Shown: piece by piece, positions 14,732-23,455 of the stretch
Numbering within the stretch: position 1 is the stretch's first letter
Layout of the letters: every line of letters begins with the position of its first letter
NCBI GenBank assembly: GCA_944381075.1
Contig: CALWJT010000005.1
Coordinates: forward strand, 1 to 64,000
Source of the DNA: an uncultured Clostridia bacterium
GTDB taxonomy: Bacteria; Bacillota; Clostridia; Oscillospirales; CAG-272
Length of the DNA: 64,000 bases
Direction: 5' to 3'
Notes under the pieces: model-generated
Databases searched by the model: none
What the model was told of the DNA's origin: nothing
What the model saw: only the letters and a program-made list of their open reading frames with translations
Program-made: the position numbers and the translations under genes

Positions 14732-17700
14732 TTAAGCGTTCGGCTTGCCTGTGGAGCCGTTGTTTGTCTGAGCTCCGGCGTTGTTTTGTGCTCCGGTTTT
14801 CTGGGAGCCGGTACCGGAAGCGCTCGAAGCCGGCTTATTGCCGCCATTCGGCGTACCGCTATTCGGAGTACCGCCGTTCGGCGTGCCGCCATTCTTCTTC
14901 TTCATGTAGACAATAACGATCACGACAACGGCAACGACAACAACCGCGATGACGATCCAGAGGATGATCGTTCCCGTATTGGACTTTGTATCGTCATCCT
15001 TTCCCGAAGTTGTCGTTTCGGCAGGCGCTGTTGTTTCTTCGCCGGTTGCCGGGATGACTTCGGTCTCGACGTGTCCACAAACGGAGCAGGTTCTCTCTCT
15101 GCTGCCGTCCTCCGTCGCAGTTGCTTCCTTGGTTACGGTCCATTCTCCAAAAGTATGTTCAGCGACGTCGGCTTTTTCACCGCAGGCCGTGCATTCATGC
15201 CAATGCTCGGTTTCATCGCTCTGATATTCTGTGCCGAAGCTGTGTCCGGTAGCCGGAATCACGGTCTCGTCGATCGTTACCTCCGCAGAACCGTCGGCGT
15301 TCAGGTAGATCTTGCCGCAGGTGGAGCAGGTGTAATACTCGACATTTCCGTCTTCGGTACAGGTCGCTTCCTTGGCGTCGGTCTTGACGAGCGTATGCTC
15401 ATGATCGAGCTTCGGAATCACGGTGCCTCTTCGAATCAGCATGCCGCAGCCCTTGCAGTATCTGTCTCCCGTATAGCCTTCGCTCTCTATTGTCGCCGCT
15501 ACTGCATTGCGGATCTCTGCGCTGTAAGCATGATTTTCCGGATCCAGATCGCCGTATCTTTCTCTGCATACGGAGCATCTTGCCTGATCGCAGCAGGTCG
15601 CTTTTCCGCCGGTGTGGGCTTCCACACTGACCGTATATACAATCGTGTAATCTTCCGAGTTGCCTTCGGGATCGGTCGAGGTTACCGTCAGCACATAGGC
15701 TGCGGCAGAGCCGGCGTTCGGCGCTTTCAGAATGAGTTCAGCGTCTCTTCCGACGATGTTGCCGTCCGCATCCGTCCATACGAACTCATACGTATAGCCG
15801 TCCGGCATCTCGATGCCGGAAGCAAGGGTAATATTACCCTTCGTGCTGCACGGATAGGTGAAGGTGGTGGCGTCCTTGACGAACTTGCCGTAAAGGACAA
15901 AGTTTCCATCGCCCTCCGGAACGACGTCGTTCTCGAAATCCCACTTTTCCGTGAGCGCTGCATCCGTGTACCAGCCTTCGATCTTGTATCCGGGTTTGAT
16001 CGTACCGTCCGGAGCGGTGATTTTTTCTCCTGCAAGAACCGTGGTCGAAAGGCCTGCGAATTCCATTCCGTCCGTGCCGTCCTTGAAGAGGATGTTTACG
16101 ATCGTTTTGAAAACGAAATTACCTTCGTCGTCGATGGTCGGCTCGCAGCCTTCCGCCCAATATTCTTCGGGAACCTCGGTAGAGAAGGTACCGCCGGAAA
16201 TTGCGGTGTCCACTTTGCCGACAAAGTCCGCATTGCCATAACCGTCTGCCGGCGTATCGACGCCGATGTCTGCCAGCGTCAGCACCTGATAAGCGAGACG
16301 ATCTTCCGCGTTGGTCGTCAGCACAGCGGTACCGGAAATTTCAACGTTCGCCGGCTGCTCGACTTTTGCAAGGTCGTAGATCGCGATTGCGCTTCCTTGA
16401 CCGTTTTCACAGATGAATTCTCCGCCCGTGATATTCAGGGTGAGGGAATTTCCCTTCTCGCTGTCAGAAGTATAGGTTCCTGCAAGAATGAACAGCGCGT
16501 CGGGGAAAGCTACGTTGCCGGAATATGTATAATCTACGGTGAGATCGCTGATTTCTCCATTCGTTGCGATGATCTTGCCGCCGGAGATATTGACCTGTCC
16601 CATGCGCAGGGAAATACCGCCGTTGATTACACCGTCCGTGATGGTGAGCGATACCTGACCCGGCATGTAAATGGCGGGACCTTCCGTGGTGGTCAAAGTG
16701 CCGCCGTGAATCTCGAAGTTCATGTCGCCGGTCGTGTTGTTGCCTCCCAGCGCGGCGTATTTGGAATTGATCTCGCCGCCGTTTATGATGGCGGTCGCAC
16801 CGTCACGGCAATAAACGCCGTAATCGTTTGTTACTTCGAGCGTGCCGCTTTCCAGTGTGAATTTTGCCGCAGCGCCCTGTACTACGATGAGCTTATCAGA
16901 GATCAGCTTGCCGGAGTCCTGTGAATCCTTGATCGTGAGCTCGCCCAAGACGCCAGGATTGCTTCCTGTCGAATTGGTCAGGGTCTTGCCGTTGAGATCC
17001 AGCGTGATCTTCTTGCCTTCGGGAACGGTGAAGGTGCCTTCAAAGTTATTGAGAAGCGTTACCGTGCCTTCCGAATCGATGGCGTCGATGGCATCCTGAA
17101 CGGACGGATAGCCGATGCCGTCTACTTCTGCGATCGCCGTTGCTTCGTCGACGCCGACGACAAAGTTGCCGTTTCCGTCGTCAACGAGGGTGTTGCCCTC
17201 AGGCGTATATTCGCTCCATGTGGTGTTGTCGAACGTCCCGCCCGTGACGGTGATGCTGGTATCTTCTTCCGTATTTAGATTATAAGTTTCAATCTCACCC
17301 TTGATGGTGCCGCTCTTGATGACAAGAGGCGCCTTTTCTGCGATATCGGCGAGGCCGGTCTCCGTACCGTCGCTGCCGTACTGAACATCGCCTTCGATGG
17401 TTCCCGTCGTATCAACGGTCACGCTGACGCCGTCGTCATAGCCGTTACCCGGCCAGTAGTAGACGTCGAAAGCATAAGCGCCTTCCGCTGCATAGATGCT
17501 GCTGTTGCCCGTGATCAGCGTATTGCCGTGATTGTTGCTGGCGACGTATTGTACCTGCGCCGCTTCGCTTGCGTCGATCACAAAGTCGCGGAGCGTGAGG
17601 TCGCAGTAATTCTGGATCACGATCTTGAGATTTTCGTAGTCGCTGGCTACCAGCGTACCGTTCTGCATGGTGACGGTCGAACCCTCCAGAAGCTGGAAGC

Positions 17701-19069
17701 CATTGCTCTCCGTACCGGTGGAACCGACTGTCGGCGCACCGATGGTATAGGCGAAGCCGCCGAAATCAAATACGATATTCTGTCCGGCCTTGACCTGAGC
17801 GCCGCCGCCCGCCGCGTTTTTCAAAAGCTTGACGGTCGTCTGCGTCCCATCCGCGGGAACCGCTGCCACCGCGTCTCCCAGTGTGGCGTAAGCCACGCCG
17901 TTCACTTCAAAAATCGCTTTTTCTTCATCTACACTGACGATCAGATTCCCATTGGTGTCTTGTGTGATCTTGTTGCCGGAGGGAAGGTAGTCGGTCAGTG
18001 TTACGTTCGTCTGTCCCTGGCATCCGACGATATCGTTGCTGAACGTGCCTCCGTTTACGACAGGATTGCCCGTCGAGGGACCCGTCAGCATGACGTTCAC
18101 GCCGTCCTTGCTGTTGAACTCTCCGTCGTAAATGATGACGGACGCCTGCGCGTTGATGCCGCCGTCGCCGCCTTCGTTATCGTTGCCGACCATGATGGCC
18201 GCTTTGCTGACGGCAGTGAAGGTGCCTCCGTGAATCGAGGCGGTCGCGTTGCCGGTCTCGCCCGCTATGTAGATCGCGTAGTGGGAATATTGACCCGCGT
18301 CGCTGTGCTCGCAGGCGACTGTCTGGAACGTACCGCCGTTGACGACGCCGGTGCCTCCGCTGATCGACAAAGCGCCCTGAACGCCGGTTACGGTCCCGTC
18401 ATTGAAGACAAGGCTGCCGTCGCTGATGACGCAGTAGGCCCAGCAATCCTCACCTGTCGAATTGATGGTCTTTATGCAGGAGGTCGTATGGAAGTTGCCG
18501 CCGTTGACGGTGAGGTCGCCGCTTTCCGTATTGACAACAGCCGCCGTACCCGTAAAGTCGCCGTCATCGATGACGCATGTGCCGAGATTGCGGACAGCCG
18601 AGCCGTTGGCCATAACATTGCCCGCGAACGTGCCGTTCTCGATCGTCAGGGCGGCTCCCTCATTGTTGAGGATAGCGCCGTATCCGCCGAGCTCGGACGC
18701 CTCGCTGCTGATGGTGCCGTTTCCGGTGACGGTCAGAGTGCCGTTATTGATAATCGGATGTCCCTCAAAGGCATCCGCCGTACCGTCTACCGTGATGCTG
18801 AAGCCGGAAAGATCCAGCACGATATTCTGCCCTTCGTCGATCGTGATGATCCCGTCGGTCGTAATCCCCGTCACATTGGCTGTCAATGTGATGGTCGTTT
18901 CGGTGCCGTCGGTCGGAACATCCGCTACGGCTGCTGCCAGCGTAGAGTATTCCGTGCTGCCGATTTTTGCTACCGTGCCTGATGTGTCCTCTCCGGCCGC
19001 AAGCGCTGCGACGGAGAGACCGACCATCAGAACAAGCGAAAGCAAAATTACGAATAATCGCTTTTTCAT
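14732..19069 (-). CDS. Large secreted beta-helix surface protein with C-terminal membrane anchor
   Basis: A 1445-residue exported protein. It has a signal peptide (residues 1-25), then about 950 residues of parallel beta-helix repeats of the kind seen in pectate-lyase-like folds (many units ending in GGTF or NGGTF, for example GVVNGGTF, IHGGTF, ITGGEF). Next comes one Listeria-Bacteroides (InlB B-type) repeat (VNILFKDGTDGMEF to YGKFVKD), cysteine-pair repeats of the CSVCG/CSTCG type ending VIPATGHSF, a threonine-rich stalk, one transmembrane helix followed by KKK, and an odd tail of GGTPN repeats. It is probably an adhesin or glycan-contacting protein. AAGGGAG precedes the start; promoter and hairpin upstream are listed separately. 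Confidence 0.85.
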   Translation of the reverse strand: MKKRLFVILLSLVLMVGLSVAALAAGEDTSGTVAKIGSTEYSTLAAAVADVPTDGTETTITLTANVTGITTDGIITIDEGQNIVLDLSGFSITVDGTADAFEGHPIINNGTLTVTGNGTISSEASELGGYGAILNNEGAALTIENGTFAGNVMANGSAVRNLGTCVIDDGDFTGTAAVVNTESGDLTVNGGNFHTTSCIKTINSTGEDCWAYCVISDGSLVFNDGTVTGVQGALSISGGTGVVNGGTFQTVACEHSDAGQYSHYAIYIAGETGNATASIHGGTFTAVSKAAIMVGNDNEGGDGGINAQASVIIYDGEFNSKDGVNVMLTGPSTGNPVVNGGTFSNDIVGCQGQTNVTLTDYLPSGNKITQDTNGNLIVSVDEEKAIFEVNGVAYATLGDAVAAVPADGTQTTVKLLKNAAGGGAQVKAGQNIVFDFGGFAYTIGAPTVGSTGTESNGFQLLEGSTVTMQNGTLVASDYENLKIVIQNYCDLTLRDFVIDASEAAQVQYVASNNHGNTLITGNSSIYAAEGAYAFDVYYWPGNGYDDGVSVTVDTTGTIEGDVQYGSDGTETGLADIAEKAPLVIKSGTIKGEIETYNLNTEEDTSITVTGGTFDNTTWSEYTPEGNTLVDDGNGNFVVGVDEATAIAEVDGIGYPSVQDAIDAIDSEGTVTLLNNFEGTFTVPEGKKITLDLNGKTLTNSTGSNPGVLGELTIKDSQDSGKLISDKLIVVQGAAAKFTLESGTLEVTNDYGVYCRDGATAIINGGEINSKYAALGGNNTTGDMNFEIHGGTLTTTEGPAIYMPGQVSLTITDGVINGGISLRMGQVNISGGKIIATNGEISDLTVDYTYSGNVAFPDALFILAGTYTSDSEKGNSLTLNITGGEFICENGQGSAIAIYDLAKVEQPANVEISGTAVLTTNAEDRLAYQVLTLADIGVDTPADGYGNADFVGKVDTAISGGTFSTEVPEEYWAEGCEPTIDDEGNFVFKTIVNILFKDGTDGMEFAGLSTTVLAGEKITAPDGTIKPGYKIEGWYTDAALTEKWDFENDVVPEGDGNFVLYGKFVKDATTFTYPCSTKGNITLASGIEMPDGYTYEFVWTDADGNIVGRDAELILKAPNAGSAAAYVLTVTSTDPEGNSEDYTIVYTVSVEAHTGGKATCCDQARCSVCRERYGDLDPENHAYSAEIRNAVAATIESEGYTGDRYCKGCGMLIRRGTVIPKLDHEHTLVKTDAKEATCTEDGNVEYYTCSTCGKIYLNADGSAEVTIDETVIPATGHSFGTEYQSDETEHWHECTACGEKADVAEHTFGEWTVTKEATATEDGSRERTCSVCGHVETEVIPATGEETTAPAETTTSGKDDDTKSNTGTIILWIVIAVVVVAVVVIVIVYMKKKNGGTPNGGTPNSGTPNGGNKPASSASGTGSQKTGAQNNAGAQTNNGSTGKPNA

Positions 19070-19093
19070 AGAATTGCTCCCTTCAAAATTTTT

Positions 19094-19207
19094 GCTCCAA
19101 GTGCATGTGATTTTTTTGTTCTTGGAGCAGATTGGCTGAAAAGTCTTCCTTAAAATGATTAAGGATATTGATACTAGCAGTATATACTATTTTTTTGTAA
19201 AAGTCAA
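19094..19207 (-). promoter_or_regulatory. Promoter and leader hairpin of the beta-helix surface protein
   Basis: On the minus strand TTGACT (19207-19202), 17 bases, TATACT (19184-19179). Between it and the start, GCTCCAAG and CTTGGAGC (about 19094-19128) form an 8-bp inverted repeat around a T-rich loop in the untranslated leader. Confidence 0.6.
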
Positions 19208-19701
19208 GGGATTTGCCTTATTTCTGCAAGATTTGGGAAACTTATCTCCGGCGGCAAAAGGGTGCTTGGAACAGATAAAAAAGTTGCTGGAAGAAATGGA
19301 AAAGCAGAGGCGATTTTCTGGCCGCAGAATCGGATTTTTTATTATGTTTATTCTGCCGCAAACGCGCATATGATGGAAGCATGCAGATACAGAGGGACCT
19401 TTGTCCTTTATATTTATATTTGCGCTTGGCGCAAAATTTTCCGAAACGGTACCAAAAGGATTTGGCGGCTTTTTTCGATTTCAAGACACAATTAGACAAA
19501 AAAGGGAGGATTTTTCCAGGAACGTGCGGATTTTTCTGAAATGACAATCTTTATATACAAAATTTTAATATAAAAGTTGGTGGTAAAAATGGAATCTGCA
19601 TGCTATTCTAAATGCGAAGATGGATAAAATTCCGATTATTGCGAAATATTATATGCAAATTTTGGATATTGTTTACAAAAATCGAAAAGGAGGAATTGCA
19701 T
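19208..19701. other. A/T-rich intergenic stretch between two surface-protein genes
   Basis: About 490 bases with no convincing gene; short frames here lack ribosome binding sites. Base composition is much more A/T-rich than the surroundings and it must carry the promoter of the rightward phosphoesterase gene, which I could not place with confidence. AAAGGAGGA at 19686-19694 is the ribosome binding site of that gene. Confidence 0.5.
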
Positions 19702-22700
19702 ATGAACAAGACCCGAAACGGTTCCTTTTGGGCAAAGCTGATTACCGTTGTGATCGCCTCGCTGCTTGTAGTAGGCATGATGGTGGCAACGCTTGTCAGC
19801 GTCGTCGACGTGAAGCGGATGTCGCGCCTTCAGGAATCGCAGCAAAAGGAGCTGGAAGCGAAGCTCGAGGAGCTGATGGCGAGCCTCGGGGGGGGGGGGG
19901 AGGACTGGCAGGCAGAATTTGAAAACACGCTTGCCGAGAAGCTCTCCGAGGTAGACCTTTCGCTTTCCGACGCGGAAAATCAGGCGGCGATCACAGCGGC
20001 CGTCACCGCCGCTCTGGAGGAATACGGCGCAGCCAAGGGCAGCGGAAGCACCGGACTTTCGGAGGAGCAGCTCGAGCAGATCGTCAATCGGACGCTGGCG
20101 GGTTCTCTGACCGAGGCGCAGGTGGAGAGCATCGTGAGAAAATATGCGAGCGATAATCTTACCGCGTCCCAAATCCGCCGGCTCGTCGAACAGGCGATCG
20201 AGAATTCACTGACCGCCGGCGCGATCCGTCAGGCGGTGGACGATGCTCTGAACAGCAACGCGACGCTTTCCGAGATCGACGCCATCGCCGCAGCCGTGCA
20301 GGATATCCAGAAGAACGCCCTGACCAAGGAGGACATCGAAAATATCGTGAAGCAGTACATAGGAGGCACGCCGGTCGATCCGGAGGAGCCTGAGATCTTC
20401 GATGCGGAAAACATTGTGTTTTCCTTTGCGGCGATCAGCGATATCCATTTGAAGAACAGCACGACCGACGTGTATTCCACGAAATTCAAGAACGCGCTCG
20501 AGCAGCTGCGCGATTACGCCGCGCTCGATGACGCGGACGGCATCGACGCGGTCTTCGCGGTCGGAGACCTGATCGACGACGGTTCGACGGGACACTATGA
20601 AGAGATGAATACCTTCAAGAGCGTCTATGAGAGCGTGTTCTCGCCCACAGAGGTCCCCATGATCTTCACGGTCGGGAACCATGATGTGGAGGGCGCTTAC
20701 GTCTGGAACGCCAGCACGAAGACCAATACCAATAAATTGAATTCCATTCTCGGTGACAACTATTTCCTTACCGATATTGATAAAGAAATGCTTGCGTCGG
20801 AGAACAACCGCCACTGCGTGATAAACGGCTTCCATGTGATTTCCGTGATCCCGCAGTCGTCGAGCCCCGTGACCTATTCGCAGTCGACCAAGACATGGCT
20901 CGACGAGACGCTTGCCGAAATCACGGCAGAGGATCCCGATTCGTTCGTGTTCGTGCTGACCCATCCGATGATCGAGGGCACTGTATACGGAAGCGAGCTT
21001 GGAAATTATTGGGCCACGAGCGATATCACCGACGTTTTGTCGAAATATCCGCAGGTCGTGACGTTCAGCGGACACCTGCATTTCCCGCTGAACGATCCGA
21101 GAAGCATCATGCAGACCGCCTTCACTTCGCTTGGCTGCGGCTCGGTGCGCTACATGGCCATCGAGGACGGCGGCTATGAGGATATGGCGGGCGCCACTAC
21201 GATGAACGACAAGGACGAATTCTCTCAGGGTCTGTTGGTCCAGATCGACGGAGACGGGAATATGCGCATCACGCGGATGGACTTCTATCATGAGACCACC
21301 ATCGGCGACGCATGGATCGTTGAAAGTCCGAAGGAAGACGGCTCGCACCTTGACAAATACACGTGGGAGCGCGGGGACGAGCAGAACAACAAAGCGCCCG
21401 TGCTGTCCGACGCAGAGGTCGTGCAGGGTACCTCGACCGGCACCGGCGTCAGAGTAAGTCTGACATTCGCTGCCGCGACGGACGAAAACGACGGCTTTGC
21501 CCATCATTACGTGGTCGAGCTGAAGAACGGCGTTGGCGCGACCTTGATGACAAAGAAGCTTCTGGCGGACTTCTACCGGCATGGAGATCCGGCAGATATG
21601 AAGGCCGAATGGGAGGTTTCGCTGGGCAGCCTTGCCGGCGGAAGCTACCATGTTACGGTGACGGCCTATGATTCCTGGGGTGCTGCAAGCGAGCCTGTTA
21701 CGGTAGACTTCCATGTCACAACGCAGGGAACCGACCCGTCCCAGCTTCCGGAGGCCTATGTCGACATCGATTTTGACGACGGCACCATTTCCGACGCAAA
21801 GGGAAACGTGTCAATCGAGAATCACGGCGCGTCCGTGGAAAAATCGACTGTCACGGTAGGCGGGAAGACCTATGAGGTCGATGCGCTTCGAGTAAAAGAA
21901 AGCGGACAGTATGTACTCTGTGAGTTCTATGACTTTTCGACGGCCCAGTCCTTTAAGGAGTTTGCCGAGGGCGGCTTTGCCGTCGAGGCGTTCTATGTGA
22001 TGGGACAGAAAGGCGGAGTGGGACAGGGCGTCGTCTGTGCGACAGAGCAGTATCCGCGCGCGACCAGCTCTGCGCCCGGTCCGCGCGGCGGCTGGGGGAT
22101 CGCGGAGAACGCAAGCGGTCAGCCGTATTTCATCACGACCGCCTCGAACGGCGGCACGGCTGCCTATATCAGCGGGCCGACGGCTTCGACGACCTCCACA
22201 ACGGAGCTTGTACATGTAGTCGCCGTCTACGATTATGAAAATAAGGTCCAGCAGCTCTACATCAACGGCGTTGCGGTGGGAACGGGTACGACTTTCACAG
22301 GCGAATTTGTTCCGACGGCGGAGGCCTCCGGCCTGTTCAATCAGTTCTGTCTCGGCGCCGATACGTATACGGGGGATGTCATCGATTTCCCGTCCGCCGA
22401 CATGACGATGGTAGACGCGAAAATCTATTCGCAGGCGCTGAATAGTACGCAGGTGAAGCTTGCCTACGATGCCGCACTGGAGAGCATCGGCGCCGACTCC
22501 TCCGAGTCGGAAGAGCCGGAGGCGCTTCCCGAGGCGTATGCGGATTTTGACTTTGAAAACGGAGAAATCCTCGACGTCAAAGGGCATGTTACCGTTACCA
22601 ACAAGGGCGCGTCCGCCGGCAAGGCGAATGTCACGGTGAACGGGGATACGTATGAGGTCGACGCGCTCAAGATCACCGAAAGCGGGCAGTATGTGCTCTG

Positions 22701-23253
22701 CGAGTTTTCGGATATCACAAGTGCCGCGCAGATGAAGGCGTTTGCCGAGGGCGGCTTCGCCGTAGAAGCGTTCTATGTGATGGGAGAGAAGGGTACGGCG
22801 CAGGGAGTTGTCTGTGGAACCGAGCAGTATCCGCGTTCCACCGGTACGCGCGGCGGCTGGGGAATCGCGGAAAATGCAAGTGGTGCGCCATATTTTATCA
22901 CTGCGGCAAGCGGAAACAAATATATCAGCGGGCCGACGGCGGCGTCCGCAAGTTCGACGACCGAGCTTGTACATGTGGTCGCGGTCTATGATTATGAAAA
23001 TAAGATCCAGCAGCTCTACATCAATGGGGTTGCGGTCGATTCTGGGACCGCGATTTCCGGCGAGTTTTCTCCGGCGACAGATAGTTCCGGCGTATTTAAC
23101 CAGTTTGCGCTTGGTGCAGACCCGGGCACCGGCGGAGTATTGGACTTCCCATCTCCCAATATGACGATGGTGGATGCGAAGATCTATTCGCAGGCGCTGA
23201 CGGCCGAGCAGGCCGCAGCCGCCTACGAGGCGGCGGTCGCTTCGCTTTCGTGA
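19702..23253 (+). CDS. Membrane-anchored calcineurin-like phosphoesterase with two LamG-like domains
   Basis: A 1183-residue surface protein. Order: N-terminal signal anchor (about residues 11-36), a Glu/Ala-rich coiled-coil stalk to about residue 225, a calcineurin-like metallophosphoesterase domain with SDIHL (near 245), VGDLIDDG, VGNHDVE (near 326) and SGHLHFP (near 456), an immunoglobulin-like segment, then two similar concanavalin/LamG-type domains (from about residues 682 and 942). The metal-binding motifs are intact, so hydrolysis of phosphoesters or nucleotides outside the cell is likely. A run of 13 G encodes Gly63-Gly66 and the start of Glu67, giving a possible on/off switch. Start supported by AAAGGAGGA. 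Confidence 0.88.
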   Translation: MNKTRNGSFWAKLITVVIASLLVVGMMVATLVSVVDVKRMSRLQESQQKELEAKLEELMASLGGGGEDWQAEFENTLAEKLSEVDLSLSDAENQAAITAAVTAALEEYGAAKGSGSTGLSEEQLEQIVNRTLAGSLTEAQVESIVRKYASDNLTASQIRRLVEQAIENSLTAGAIRQAVDDALNSNATLSEIDAIAAAVQDIQKNALTKEDIENIVKQYIGGTPVDPEEPEIFDAENIVFSFAAISDIHLKNSTTDVYSTKFKNALEQLRDYAALDDADGIDAVFAVGDLIDDGSTGHYEEMNTFKSVYESVFSPTEVPMIFTVGNHDVEGAYVWNASTKTNTNKLNSILGDNYFLTDIDKEMLASENNRHCVINGFHVISVIPQSSSPVTYSQSTKTWLDETLAEITAEDPDSFVFVLTHPMIEGTVYGSELGNYWATSDITDVLSKYPQVVTFSGHLHFPLNDPRSIMQTAFTSLGCGSVRYMAIEDGGYEDMAGATTMNDKDEFSQGLLVQIDGDGNMRITRMDFYHETTIGDAWIVESPKEDGSHLDKYTWERGDEQNNKAPVLSDAEVVQGTSTGTGVRVSLTFAAATDENDGFAHHYVVELKNGVGATLMTKKLLADFYRHGDPADMKAEWEVSLGSLAGGSYHVTVTAYDSWGAASEPVTVDFHVTTQGTDPSQLPEAYVDIDFDDGTISDAKGNVSIENHGASVEKSTVTVGGKTYEVDALRVKESGQYVLCEFYDFSTAQSFKEFAEGGFAVEAFYVMGQKGGVGQGVVCATEQYPRATSSAPGPRGGWGIAENASGQPYFITTASNGGTAAYISGPTASTTSTTELVHVVAVYDYENKVQQLYINGVAVGTGTTFTGEFVPTAEASGLFNQFCLGADTYTGDVIDFPSADMTMVDAKIYSQALNSTQVKLAYDAALESIGADSSESEEPEALPEAYADFDFENGEILDVKGHVTVTNKGASAGKANVTVNGDTYEVDALKITESGQYVLCEFSDITSAAQMKAFAEGGFAVEAFYVMGEKGTAQGVVCGTEQYPRSTGTRGGWGIAENASGAPYFITAASGNKYISGPTAASASSTTELVHVVAVYDYENKIQQLYINGVAVDSGTAISGEFSPATDSSGVFNQFALGADPGTGGVLDFPSPNMTMVDAKIYSQALTAEQAAAAYEAAVASLS
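19888..19900 (+). repeat. Homopolymer of 13 G inside a coding region
   Basis: Thirteen consecutive G within codons 63-67 of the phosphoesterase gene. With 13 the frame is open. Losing one G gives a TAG at about 19951; gaining one gives a TGA at 19920-19922. Either slip truncates the protein just after its membrane anchor, the layout of a phase-variable contingency tract. Confidence 0.8.
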
Positions 23254-23308
23254 AGCGCCCTGAGCCCGCAGAAAATATGCAATCTCTCAATCCTAAAGGA
23301 TTTGCTTG

Positions 23309-23353
23309 AAAGCAGCAGCGGCTGCCGGTCACCCGGCAGCCGCTGCTGCTTTG
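23309..23353 (+). terminator. Intrinsic terminator after the phosphoesterase gene
   Basis: Very stable hairpin, arms of about 18 bp (AGCAGCAGCGGCTGCCGG and complement) followed by TTT, 56 bases after the stop. Confidence 0.85.
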
Positions 23354-23455
23354 GAAGAAATTTATGAAAAAACGTCGCGCATAGGTTGGGGCGCGCTTTT
23401 CTGCGCGCGGAACGGGAGCCGTCGGAAAAACAGCGTACCCGCTCTCTGGGAAGGG

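Noticed and set aside
14851..14900. Short tandem repeats considered as a CRISPR-like array
   Set aside because: Units of 15-18 bp without spacers encode the GGTPN tail of the surface protein; they are coding repeats.
14690..16924. 744-codon open frame on the plus strand
   Set aside because: Fully antisense to the repetitive beta-helix surface protein. It has no ribosome binding site, and its regular composition mirrors the sense repeats.
17528..18982. 484-codon plus-strand frame
   Set aside because: Shadow of the beta-helix repeats; product has repeated VDRR/AVDG patterns that only reflect the complementary codons.
19155..19373. 72-codon frame between the two surface-protein genes
   Set aside because: No ribosome binding site and A/T-rich promoter DNA; no conserved features.
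20206..21714. 502-codon minus-strand frame
   Set aside because: Antisense to the phosphoesterase domain; no start signals.
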